DNA of 64,000 nt, taken from the NCBI GenBank assembly GCA_024275565.1, contig JAJRYY010000052.1, forward strand, positions 1-64,000. The letters are read 5' to 3'. Origin of the DNA: Planctomycetota bacterium (lineage in GTDB: Bacteria > Planctomycetota > Phycisphaerae > UBA1845). Both the position numbers and the translations under genes were made by a program. Position 1 is the first letter of the stretch; the number at the start of each line of letters is the position of its first letter. Below, one piece after another: positions 55,555 through 64,000 of the stretch. The notes under the pieces were generated by a model that was given only the letters and a program-made list of their open reading frames with translations, ran no database searches and had not been told where the DNA came from.

Positions 55555-56514
55555 ATGATACAGGTCAACAATCTGACAAAACGCTATGGTCCGTCGCGCG
55601 GGATTGAGGATGTCAGCTTCAATATCGACCGCGGCGAAACGGGCAACATTATCGGATTTCTGGGTCCAAACGGGGCGGGTAAGAGTACGACGATCCGGAT
55701 TTTGACGTGCTATCAGCCCGCAACGAGCGGGACGGCGACGGTGGCGGGCCACAATGTGTTCACAGAATCCCTCCAGGTTCGTCGAAAAATAGGGTATTTG
55801 CCTGAAAATGCACCGCTCTATCCTGAAATGCGTGCCAGGGAGTACCTGGATTTCCGGGCGAAACTCCACCGGATGTCGCGCAACGATCGGATTGCGGCGG
55901 TGGGCCGGGTGACGGAGAAATGCTGGCTGGGGGATTTTATCGACCGTCCGATCGGTCAGTTGTCCAAGGGGATGCGTCAGCGGGTGGGTCTTGCAGATGC
56001 ACTGTTGCATGATCCCGAGGTGCTGTTTCTCGACGAGCCGACGATTGGTCTGGACCCAAATCAGATTCGTGAGACGCGAAAGCTGATTCGTGAGCTGGGT
56101 CAGCGGCATGTGGTATTTCTCAGTTCGCACATACTTCATGAGGTTGAGCAGCTTTGCACGCATACGATTATTATCGCCAATGGTCGCGTTCTGGCGGATG
56201 GTTCACCGGCTGAGCTTCGAGAGCGAATCAGTGGTTCCTCGCGATTGATTGCTGAGATCAAGGGTGGGGTGGACGAGACACGGTCCGCGGTTCAGGGGAT
56301 CAGCGGTGTCGGTGCAGTGGAATCTGGCGAGGAGCCTGATGGGTGGTCGCGCTTGAGCATTGAGGCGAATGGAACGGGCGATATTCGCGAAGAGGTGTTT
56401 CGTCTTGTGGCGGATAAGGGCTGGGCGTTGCGCGAGCTGCGTCACGAGGTTGCGAGCCTGGAAGATTTCTTCATCAAGATCACGGCTGAGCAGCGTCAGG
56501 ACGCGGGTGTATAG
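55555..56514 (+). CDS. ABC transporter ATP-binding protein (GldA-like)
   Basis: MIQVNNLTKRYGPSRGIEDVSFNI; GFLGPNGAGKSTTIRIL; QLSKGMRQRVGLADALLHDPEVLFLDEPTIGLDPNQI. Confidence 0.95.
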   Translation: MIQVNNLTKRYGPSRGIEDVSFNIDRGETGNIIGFLGPNGAGKSTTIRILTCYQPATSGTATVAGHNVFTESLQVRRKIGYLPENAPLYPEMRAREYLDFRAKLHRMSRNDRIAAVGRVTEKCWLGDFIDRPIGQLSKGMRQRVGLADALLHDPEVLFLDEPTIGLDPNQIRETRKLIRELGQRHVVFLSSHILHEVEQLCTHTIIIANGRVLADGSPAELRERISGSSRLIAEIKGGVDETRSAVQGISGVGAVESGEEPDGWSRLSIEANGTGDIREEVFRLVADKGWALRELRHEVASLEDFFIKITAEQRQDAGV

Positions 56515-56553
56515 CAGGTCGGGAATCATGGATCGCATGTTGGGAGGATTGCA

Positions 56554-57273
56554 GTGAGAAATATCCCCACGCTGACGCATCGCGAGTTGAGCACACAGTT
56601 CTACTCGCCGATCGCGTACATCGTGATTACTATTTTTCTGGTCATCTCCGGTATCTTTTTTATATCGGACAATTTCACGTCCGGCGGTGAAGCGTCCGTG
56701 CGGGACATTTTTGGCAATTACATGCCGCTGATTCTCGTCTTCATCCTTCCGATGCTGACGATGCGGTTGATGAGCGAAGAATACCGCAGCGGGACGATTG
56801 AGACGCTGATGACTGCACCGGTCAATGATGCAGAGGTGATACTTGGCAAGTTCTTTGGTGCGGTCTTGTTCTACTTCGTGCTGCTGGCGTCGACGCTTGT
56901 CTATCCGATCGTGGTCTCGCTTTACGGCCCACTCGATGTCGGGCTGACCCTGTCGTGCTATGTGGGATTGATGCTGGTCGGTTCCCTGTACATTGCGGTT
57001 GGAATTTTCTTCTCATCCTGTACGCGAAATCAGGTGATTGCGGTGCTTTGCAGCTTCGTGCTGCTGGCGGTTTTCACGTTTCTCGTACACTACATTGGTC
57101 AGCAGCAGGAGGGTGTTGTGCGGGTGGTCATGCAGCATCTGTCGATCATTTCGCACTTTCAGGATTTTTCGAGAGGGCTTGTTGATATAACGCATGTGGT
57201 ATTCTTCCTGTCGAGCACATGCTTGTTTTTGTTCTTTGCTGTGAAAATTCTGGAGTTTCGGCGATGGCGGTAA
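56554..57273 (+). CDS. ABC-2 type permease (GldF-like)
   Basis: LTHRELSTQFYSPIAYIVITIFLVISGIFF; PMLTMRLMSEEYRSGTIETLMTAPVNDAEVILGKFFGA. Confidence 0.92.
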   Translation: MRNIPTLTHRELSTQFYSPIAYIVITIFLVISGIFFISDNFTSGGEASVRDIFGNYMPLILVFILPMLTMRLMSEEYRSGTIETLMTAPVNDAEVILGKFFGAVLFYFVLLASTLVYPIVVSLYGPLDVGLTLSCYVGLMLVGSLYIAVGIFFSSCTRNQVIAVLCSFVLLAVFTFLVHYIGQQQEGVVRVVMQHLSIISHFQDFSRGLVDITHVVFFLSSTCLFLFFAVKILEFRRWR

Positions 57274-59399
57274 AGGAACAGACGGGTTTTGACTTCAAGG
57301 GACGACATTTCGCCATTGGTACGAATGTGGTCGTCAGTGTTGTCCTTGCGTTTGCGATCGTGGTCATCCTCCAGTGGGGGGCGTTCTATGTCGATGGCAA
57401 GCTCGATCTGACCAGGAGCGGTCTCAACAGCCTGTCGCCCGGGGCAGAGCGATTGATTGCAGATCTTCAAGAGCCGATACGATTGACGTCGCTCTACTTC
57501 CAGACGGATATTGAAGATGAGAGTCAGGCGAAATATCGCAAACGCATGGATGATTTATTGGCCTTGCTCCAGAGCAGCAACAGGTCCAGGGTGGAGATCG
57601 AATCGCTCAACCCATTGCAGGATCATGGAAAACGCGAACGACTGGCCGAGCGTCTTCGTGGGCTGAAGGCGTTCAGCGATGAGTCGGCTGCTTATATGGA
57701 GATCATCAACCGTTTCAGGGACGATCTTCTCGATCGGATGGCGACGCTGATTCAGACGGAAACCGACGAATCAACCCGTCTGCAGGATGTCGTGACGAGC
57801 GAAGACGAAAAGGGTGATCTTGGTCAGATTCAAAGCCTGTTCTCGCAATGGCAGCGGCGACTGGCGTCCGAGCGACGTGAGTTCGACGACGCGATGGCTG
57901 GTCCTGCTCCGCAGCTTGGTGTGGCGCGGATCATCGTCGGACGCATGTGTTCTGAATTCGCATCCGACCTGAACAACATTGCAACATTCGCACTGCAGAT
58001 TCAGGCACGCCGACCTGAACTTTCGGAGGAGTATAAGGGATTCGTTCTGTCGGCTGAGGGGCGATACCAGACGCTGTTGAAAGATCTGGAAGGGATGTCT
58101 ACAGATTGTCGCGAGCTTGAGAAACTGCGCTATGAAGAAATTCTGACAGAGATCGGTCCGACGTCGAACGCACTTCTGATCGAAACTGCGGACGATGCAT
58201 CCGTTGTCACATTTTCGGACATCTGGCCACCCATCGATCCTTCAATGCCGGCAGGTGCAGCCAAATTCAAGGACCGAATGTTCCGTGGTGAAGAGAAGGT
58301 GATCTCGACGATTTTGCGGTTGACGCAGAAGGAGCGTACTGCCGTCGTCTTCATTCGATTTGGCGGCGGTCCCCTCTTCTATGGTGGAATGCCAGGCATG
58401 CCCCCGCCAGCGTATGCACAGATAAGAGAGGTCCTTGAGGATGCCAACTTCGACGTGTCTGAGTGGGATGTTGCGACGTCGAACACCCCGCCCACGCTGG
58501 ACCCCGCCCCGACGAAGACGATCTATATTGTTCTGCGGCCGCTCCCGCCTCAGGGGATGCCACGCCAGTCGCAGCAGCAGGAATTCAACGCCATGCACGC
58601 GCAAATGGTTGAAGCTGCACTGGGGGTGAACCCGCGAGCGATCTTTATGGCGGGCTGGGCGCCAGGTCCGTTCGGCCCATTTCCGGACCCATATCGATAC
58701 GACACATACCTCACTCAAAAATGGGGTATCCATGTCAATTCGGACATGCTTCTGCTTGAGGCAATGGTCTCGGGCGGTGAGTTCCACCTTCTTTCGCAAA
58801 GCCTGACACTTCGGGATTTCAAACGTGGCGACCATGTCCTCGTCAATGGGCTGAAGGGGCGTCCCCTGATGCTGCCAAGATGCGATGCTATTGAGCTTGC
58901 GGCTGATGCTCCCGAGGGGGTGCGGCATCATAAATTGTTGTGGAAGGATCGCAGCGAGACGCTTTGGGGCGTGAAGAATGTTCAGCCCTATCTTGATAAG
59001 GCGCGACTTGGCGAATCTGTGGTGAAAGAAAAAAGTGATACTTATGGTCCGTTCACGCTCGCGGTTGCTGCAGAAAAGGGCGAGGGTAAAATCATTGTGA
59101 TTGGATCGAGCGACTGCCTCTCAGATCGGGCTGCGATGGCGGCGGGTTTCGTGCAGACTGCTCAGGGGCTTGCGATACGACAGTTGAATCCGGGAAACCT
59201 GCACCTTCTGTTGAACTCGTTGCATTGGCTTAACGATCATTCTGAGTGGATGGACGTTGGGAAACCGGTCGATATTGGTGTCATTGAGATCGACAAGGAT
59301 TCCAGCGAAATGACCTTCATCAAGACATTCGTCTACGGATTGTGGCCTGGGTTGGCGCTGCTTTGCGGTGGCGTCGCATGGCGTGTGCGGCGGAGTTGA
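57264..59399 (+). CDS. GldG-like ABC-associated membrane protein
   Basis: DGKLDLTRSGLNSLSPGAERLIADLQEPIRLTSLYF; C-terminal KIIVIGSSDCLSDRAAMAA...LHLLLNSLHWLNDHSEWMDV. Confidence 0.85.
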   Translation: MAVKEQTGFDFKGRHFAIGTNVVVSVVLAFAIVVILQWGAFYVDGKLDLTRSGLNSLSPGAERLIADLQEPIRLTSLYFQTDIEDESQAKYRKRMDDLLALLQSSNRSRVEIESLNPLQDHGKRERLAERLRGLKAFSDESAAYMEIINRFRDDLLDRMATLIQTETDESTRLQDVVTSEDEKGDLGQIQSLFSQWQRRLASERREFDDAMAGPAPQLGVARIIVGRMCSEFASDLNNIATFALQIQARRPELSEEYKGFVLSAEGRYQTLLKDLEGMSTDCRELEKLRYEEILTEIGPTSNALLIETADDASVVTFSDIWPPIDPSMPAGAAKFKDRMFRGEEKVISTILRLTQKERTAVVFIRFGGGPLFYGGMPGMPPPAYAQIREVLEDANFDVSEWDVATSNTPPTLDPAPTKTIYIVLRPLPPQGMPRQSQQQEFNAMHAQMVEAALGVNPRAIFMAGWAPGPFGPFPDPYRYDTYLTQKWGIHVNSDMLLLEAMVSGGEFHLLSQSLTLRDFKRGDHVLVNGLKGRPLMLPRCDAIELAADAPEGVRHHKLLWKDRSETLWGVKNVQPYLDKARLGESVVKEKSDTYGPFTLAVAAEKGEGKIIVIGSSDCLSDRAAMAAGFVQTAQGLAIRQLNPGNLHLLLNSLHWLNDHSEWMDVGKPVDIGVIEIDKDSSEMTFIKTFVYGLWPGLALLCGGVAWRVRRS

Positions 59400-59405
59400 G
59401 TATCT

Positions 59406-61817
59406 ATGAATACAAAGACGACGATTGGTTTGTGCGTTGTGCTGTTCGTGTCGATGTGCGGGTTTTATTGGCTTCAGATCAACCGCGAGGAAGGTCCGGT
59501 CACCAATAAGACAACGACCGTCGCACAGGAGATCGAGCAGGACCTGTTCGACGAAAAACCCGATATCGCGAAGCTCATCAGGATCACCTGTGAACGCGTC
59601 GGTCCCGAACCCTGGGTATTTGAGAAACCCGCGGACGGATCGAAAGGTAAGGGGAAATCGAGAGACAGCGATAAATCGTGGCGTATGACGCAACCGCTTC
59701 AGACCGAGGTTCCCGAGTTCGAAGTGGCCAGCATCGTCAACCGTTTGAAAAAGCTTCGATATCAGGTGAAATATGCACCGGATCAGGCAGACGGGGTGAC
59801 ACCGGCGATGGCTGGTCTGGACCCGCCGCGTGCGGAGCTGACGCTCGAATCCGAAGATGGTGCGTCGTTGCGGATTCAGATCGGTAAATCCGTGTCAGGT
59901 TCCGAGACATATCTGCGATTCGGTGACGGTGGTGATATCTATGTCGTGCGCAGCAATCTTTCCACCCTTCTGAAAAACTCCCCGGCAGATTATCGCGATC
60001 GGGGGATGCTCAAGTTTCAGACCGAGAATGTCACCAGTGTCGAGATCACGCATTATCCAGAGGGCGAATCTTCTGTAGAGTATCGTCTGGTGCGGGACGA
60101 TGCAGGTAACTGGCGATTTGAGGAACCCTTCGAAGCCGACGCGGTCAATCAGGTGATAGATGGCGTGATCCGTCCATTGTCGATGCTTCGGGCGACAGAG
60201 TGGGTTGATGCAAATGGGGCGGACAATCCTGGTCGGTATGGGTTCATTCCTCCGCTGCTTGAAATCGAGATCGTGATGGAAGTTGAAGTTGACAAGCCCA
60301 GCGCAGATTCCGCTCCCGAGGGTGCGTCCGATAAGGACGATGCATCGGAGCAGGATCATGTTACAGAGATTCAGCGCGAAACCCACGAAGTCATCATCTC
60401 CAGGCGAGGCCCCATTGGTGCGACAACCTCGGTCTACGCCGCCCTCTCCGACGACTCCTCCGTAGCCACCATTGTAAAAGGTACGGCAGACAGGCTTGTT
60501 CCTGACCTTTCCACCTGGCGAAACATGAAACTATACGCTTTTGCAGTCTCGGAAGCGGAGCGGATTGAGGTTCGCGCGGACGGGTCGGATTTTGCGACCC
60601 TGGTCCGAAACGATCGCAACAGATGGGTGTTCGAGGCCGATGATACGCCAGCCGACGGAGAGGCGATCCAGAAGCTCCTGACCTCGATCGAATCGGTCGA
60701 AGCAGTGAGTTTCGTCGATGGCAGTACATTAGACAGTGAAGAAAGCGGGCTGGATTCGCCCTCCTCAGAGGTTGTCGTCACAGTTCCCGGTCGAGAGAAG
60801 GCCGTCCGCATTGCGATTGGCAACCCGACCGATAAGGTATCGCGGCGACTCTACTATGTGCGCGTCGACAATTCACCCACCATCGCAAAGGTGCGTGCGG
60901 ACGATCTTGCACCGATGATGCGTACGCCAGCTTCCTACCTCGATCGCAGCATTTTTGATCTCGCACATCGCGACTTGAAGCGTATCGTCATCACGCGTCC
61001 CAACGAGGTCACCCGGAACGCCGAGCGGATTGTTTTGCAGCGTGATGGCGAGAATGACTGGGCATTGGTCTCGCCAGCCCCGACAGAAATCGACAAACCT
61101 GCCGTCGTGAGATTTACGAGCGCAGTCGCGAAACTGCAATCGAAAACCGTCATCTCAAGGGATGGCAGTGGCGGTGCATTTGGCCTGAACGACCCGACGA
61201 TTTCGATCGATATCACCTACTTTGGAAAAACGCCGGATTCTGGAACCACCCCCGACGCATCCGCTCCGCCGCTCGAAACGGTGAAGCTGCTCATCGCCGA
61301 CAATGACAAGGCGACCTACGCAAAACGGTCGGATTCGCCGATTGTATACGAACTCCGCCCCGCCGACCGCAAGATATTTTCGCTGGATTTGACCTCAAAA
61401 CAGGTGTTCCGCATCGAGGAATCCACGGTCACACGCTTCTCAGTGACAGAAGGCGGGATCACACAAGAATTCATCAAAACCGGAGACGACTGGAAATACG
61501 CCGCAGAACCGGACCTGCCGATCGACCCGATGAAAATCAGGAATCTTCTTCTGCAGATTCAGGACATCAAATCGAAGCAGATGGTCGAAATCAACGCTGC
61601 CGATCTGAATGCGTATGGACTGGATGCTCCTGGAACGACCCTCCGCATCGTGACAGAGGAGGGCACGAGCGAGCTTCTCGTCTCCGCCAGTCCATGCGAC
61701 AAAGCGCGCGACGGCAGTCACTACGCAATGCTGGAGGGTTCGCGGAATGTCTTCCTCATCACCCCCGACGCGATGTCGCGGTTCGCGATCAGACTCAGCG
61801 ACTACGAAAAGAAATAG
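59406..61817 (+). CDS. DUF4340-like protein downstream of the Gld-type ABC genes
   Basis: LRYQVKYAPDQADGVTPAMAGLDPPRAELTLESEDGASLRIQIGKSVSGSETYLRFGDGGDIYVVRSNL; repeated DUF4340-like modules. Confidence 0.8.
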   Translation: MNTKTTIGLCVVLFVSMCGFYWLQINREEGPVTNKTTTVAQEIEQDLFDEKPDIAKLIRITCERVGPEPWVFEKPADGSKGKGKSRDSDKSWRMTQPLQTEVPEFEVASIVNRLKKLRYQVKYAPDQADGVTPAMAGLDPPRAELTLESEDGASLRIQIGKSVSGSETYLRFGDGGDIYVVRSNLSTLLKNSPADYRDRGMLKFQTENVTSVEITHYPEGESSVEYRLVRDDAGNWRFEEPFEADAVNQVIDGVIRPLSMLRATEWVDANGADNPGRYGFIPPLLEIEIVMEVEVDKPSADSAPEGASDKDDASEQDHVTEIQRETHEVIISRRGPIGATTSVYAALSDDSSVATIVKGTADRLVPDLSTWRNMKLYAFAVSEAERIEVRADGSDFATLVRNDRNRWVFEADDTPADGEAIQKLLTSIESVEAVSFVDGSTLDSEESGLDSPSSEVVVTVPGREKAVRIAIGNPTDKVSRRLYYVRVDNSPTIAKVRADDLAPMMRTPASYLDRSIFDLAHRDLKRIVITRPNEVTRNAERIVLQRDGENDWALVSPAPTEIDKPAVVRFTSAVAKLQSKTVISRDGSGGAFGLNDPTISIDITYFGKTPDSGTTPDASAPPLETVKLLIADNDKATYAKRSDSPIVYELRPADRKIFSLDLTSKQVFRIEESTVTRFSVTEGGITQEFIKTGDDWKYAAEPDLPIDPMKIRNLLLQIQDIKSKQMVEINAADLNAYGLDAPGTTLRIVTEEGTSELLVSASPCDKARDGSHYAMLEGSRNVFLITPDAMSRFAIRLSDYEKK

Positions 61818-61890
61818 CAGGACCTATAGGTAGCAGGTCCTACAGGACGGGTAGGGCTGCCGTTGCATTGAACGCTGATATCTGGAAACC

Positions 61891-62682
61891 CTACACCCGG
61901 AAGCCCTGCGTCCGGAGCACGTCCCCCAGCTCCGTTCGTGCGGAAATACCATCCATCCGCCGACTCATCACAGCGCTCCAACGCGGATCACGCGGATGAC
62001 GCCCCTGCGATTCGTGATAGACCGACATGATCGCATCATAAGCGTCGATCAATTCCTGCAACTCAACATCCGAACGATACCCCTCACGATGCCATATCGC
62101 ATCCAGCGGCAGACGCGGCTTCGGTTCATTCTGCTCCGCCGGCCAACCAATACACATGCCAGCCACCGCGACCACATGCTTCGGCAACCCCAGTGCCTCA
62201 CAGATTTCAGCAGGATGATTCCGCATCGCACCAATCATGCAAACGCCAAGCCCGATCGACTCAGCCGCAACAGCCACGTTCTGCATCACCAGCGCAGTAT
62301 CCACAACCGCCAGCATCAACGCCTCTTCCAGCCCAAGGGCAGAACTGTCCACCTCAAACCGCTCCGTACAGAGCGATAATCGATGCAAATCCGCACAAAA
62401 CGCCAGAAACGCACCCGCCTCATGAATCTGAGCCTGATCCGCGCACAGCTTCGCCACCTTCGATTTCAGCTCCGCTTCGCTGATCGAGATGATCGTGTAG
62501 GACTGCATATTGCTCGACGTCGATGCCCGCGTCCCAGCCTCCAGAAGCGTCTCCAGAAGCTCATCACCGACCGGCTCGTCCGTAAACTTTCGCACAGAAA
62601 CATGACCGTGCATCACGTCGATCGTCGCACGATGTCGCGCTCCGTCACCCATGCTCGCGTCAAACATTCCTTCATCAATCAT
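61891..62682 (-). CDS. Nitroreductase-family protein (NfsA-like)
   Basis: HVSVRKFTDEPVGDELLETLLEAGTRASTSSNMQSYTIISI; AVAAESIGLGVCMIGAMRNHPAEICEALGLPKHVVAVAGMCIGWP. Confidence 0.88.
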   Translation of the reverse strand: MIDEGMFDASMGDGARHRATIDVMHGHVSVRKFTDEPVGDELLETLLEAGTRASTSSNMQSYTIISISEAELKSKVAKLCADQAQIHEAGAFLAFCADLHRLSLCTERFEVDSSALGLEEALMLAVVDTALVMQNVAVAAESIGLGVCMIGAMRNHPAEICEALGLPKHVVAVAGMCIGWPAEQNEPKPRLPLDAIWHREGYRSDVELQELIDAYDAIMSVYHESQGRHPRDPRWSAVMSRRMDGISARTELGDVLRTQGFRV

Positions 62683-62745
62683 CCGTCACGCTCCTCATCG
62701 AACCATCCATGACTCTTCATCAAGCCCCCTAAAGGATCAAGCCCT

Positions 62746-64000
62746 CTACGAGGGGTCATCGAAGAGCGCCACCGGGTCCAGCTTCTTAAACATATACTGT
62801 GCATCGCCCAAAGCAGCTCCATCTGGCAGCAACTCCGTCGCACGATCCCACTGCAAGGCTGATACGTCAAGATTCAGCATCGCCAGACACTTCTCCGCCG
62901 AGGAAGGCAAAAACGGACCCATCACCGTCGTCAGCGTCCGCACCGTCTGCAGACACACGTTGATCGCCCGCCCGCACGCAACCATATCGGTCTTGCGCGA
63001 TCGAAAAGGTGCAGTTGCATCAAAATACGCGTTCGCATCACGCGCAAGCTGCATCATCCGACCCAACGCACTCTTGAACCGACACGCTTCAAGCTCGACA
63101 GCCACCTCATCAGCGGCAGCACGACACTTCTCAAGCTGCTCGGTATCCTCAGCCGTATAGGTGTCATGCGGTGGCACTTTCCCATCAAAATACTTATGCA
63201 CAAAAGTCATCGTCCGATTCACGAAATTACCCAGAGCATTGAGCAGTTCCGAATTGTTCCGCGACACGAAGTCGTCCAGATCGAACGCCGTCCGCTGCGT
63301 TTCAGGGGCGATGGCTGTCAGATAGTAGCGTAGTGGATCCGCATCAAACGTCTGCAAAAATTCCTCGATCCAGACCGCAGTCCCGCGACTCTTACTGATC
63401 TTTTCCTCTTCTTTACCGGGAAATTTGATGTTCAGGAACGAATTCGCAACCACATTGCTCGGTAGTTGAAACTCACCCGCCTCCCCCTGAAGGCTGTCAC
63501 TGTCATGCGTCGCAAGAAGCATCGCAGGCCAGGTCAGCGCGTGAAAAACCGTATTGTCCTCGCCGATGAAATGCACCACCTTGCAATCCGGAGATTTCCA
63601 CCACTTTTCGTACCCCTTCCAGTCATCCCCAGCCAGCTCGCACAGCTTCGCAGTAAAGGACACATACCCGATCGGAGCATCAAACCAGACATACAACATC
63701 TTCCCGGCAGCATCAGGATCATCCAGCGGGACCGGAACCCCCCACGACAGATCACGCGTCATCGCACGCTCCGGCAAACCACCACGCGTCACATACCCAA
63801 TGCCCGCCGCATCCAGAATCACCTTGGCCTCATCCAACGCAGCCCGTGATTCAAACGTCAGCATCAGGTGATGATCCACACCATCCGCGCTCTTCGCACC
63901 CGTATGCTTTGGCAGCTTCACATGAATCTCAGCGATCTGCTCCTTCGATTCAAAATGCACATCCATCGCAGGAATCATCTGACCAAGACAAAAATTGATC
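62746..64000 (-). CDS. metG: Methionyl-tRNA synthetase, C-terminal portion; likely continues past the right edge
   Basis: MTRDLSWGVPVPLDDPDAAGKMLYVWFDAPIGYVSFT; HFIGEDNTVFHALTWPAMLLA; KFPGKEEEKISKSRGTAVWIEEFL (KISKSRG). Confidence 0.9.
   Translation of the reverse strand, partial: INFCLGQMIPAMDVHFESKEQIAEIHVKLPKHTGAKSADGVDHHLMLTFESRAALDEAKVILDAAGIGYVTRGGLPERAMTRDLSWGVPVPLDDPDAAGKMLYVWFDAPIGYVSFTAKLCELAGDDWKGYEKWWKSPDCKVVHFIGEDNTVFHALTWPAMLLATHDSDSLQGEAGEFQLPSNVVANSFLNIKFPGKEEEKISKSRGTAVWIEEFLQTFDADPLRYYLTAIAPETQRTAFDLDDFVSRNNSELLNALGNFVNRTMTFVHKYFDGKVPPHDTYTAEDTEQLEKCRAAADEVAVELEACRFKSALGRMMQLARDANAYFDATAPFRSRKTDMVACGRAINVCLQTVRTLTTVMGPFLPSSAEKCLAMLNLDVSALQWDRATELLPDGAALGDAQYMFKKLDPVALFDDPS

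Noticed and set aside
55430-55555. Upstream extension of the ABC ATPase ORF (MVLRGPCSGNDVPGAVSRAGSLSGGASGT)
   Set aside because: Composed of ccggga/gcggtgt-type repeat sequence preceding the conserved MIQVNNLTKRYG start.

Overview
The window looks like a chromosomal segment of a planctomycete-like, GC-rich bacterium; this assignment is an inference from gene content and style. It is almost fully coding. From left to right it holds: (1) a minus-strand type II secretion / type IV pilus-like operon (GspE, F, G, H, I, J, K, a PilM/PilN-fused GspL and a GspM/PilO-like protein running off the left edge), interrupted by a PQQ-propeller/dockerin-like gene and a divergent beta-helix gene; (2) an Flp pilin-like gene, a lipoprotein, a GYF_2-like + AIM24/TIGR00266 protein and a pair of overlapping SPFH/Band-7 genes; (3) a Fic protein with a C-terminal winged helix and palindromes in its promoter; (4) housekeeping genes: pheA, tpiA, secG, yicC, gmk, rpoZ, split coaC/coaB, purL, purQ, udg (family 4), aat, pckA, metG; (5) a seven-repeat FG-GAP lipoprotein with a Cys-rich N-terminus; (6) a MAF/DUF115 gene next to a nucleotidyltransferase-like + radical-SAM-like fusion that lacks a recognisable CX3CX2C motif; (7) a compact four-gene respiratory operon: tetraheme cytochrome, 4x[4Fe-4S] protein, NrfD-like membrane protein and an octaheme HAO-like cytochrome; (8) a Gld-type ABC transporter set. 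Strongest candidates for follow-up: a homopolymeric C11 tract placed like a promoter spacer upstream of a secreted beta-helix protein with a phage-virion-like C-terminal domain (possible phase variation); a Cys-rich double repeat inserted in a GspM/PilO-like protein; the HAO-like/NrfD operon; the Fic-wHTH autoregulation candidate; and a pervasive pattern of 14-20 bp tandem repeats and CCCTAC-ended hairpins at gene boundaries, some translated in frame. No rRNA, tRNA, CRISPR array, transposase or prophage was recognised. All family calls come from reading motifs by eye; no searches were run.
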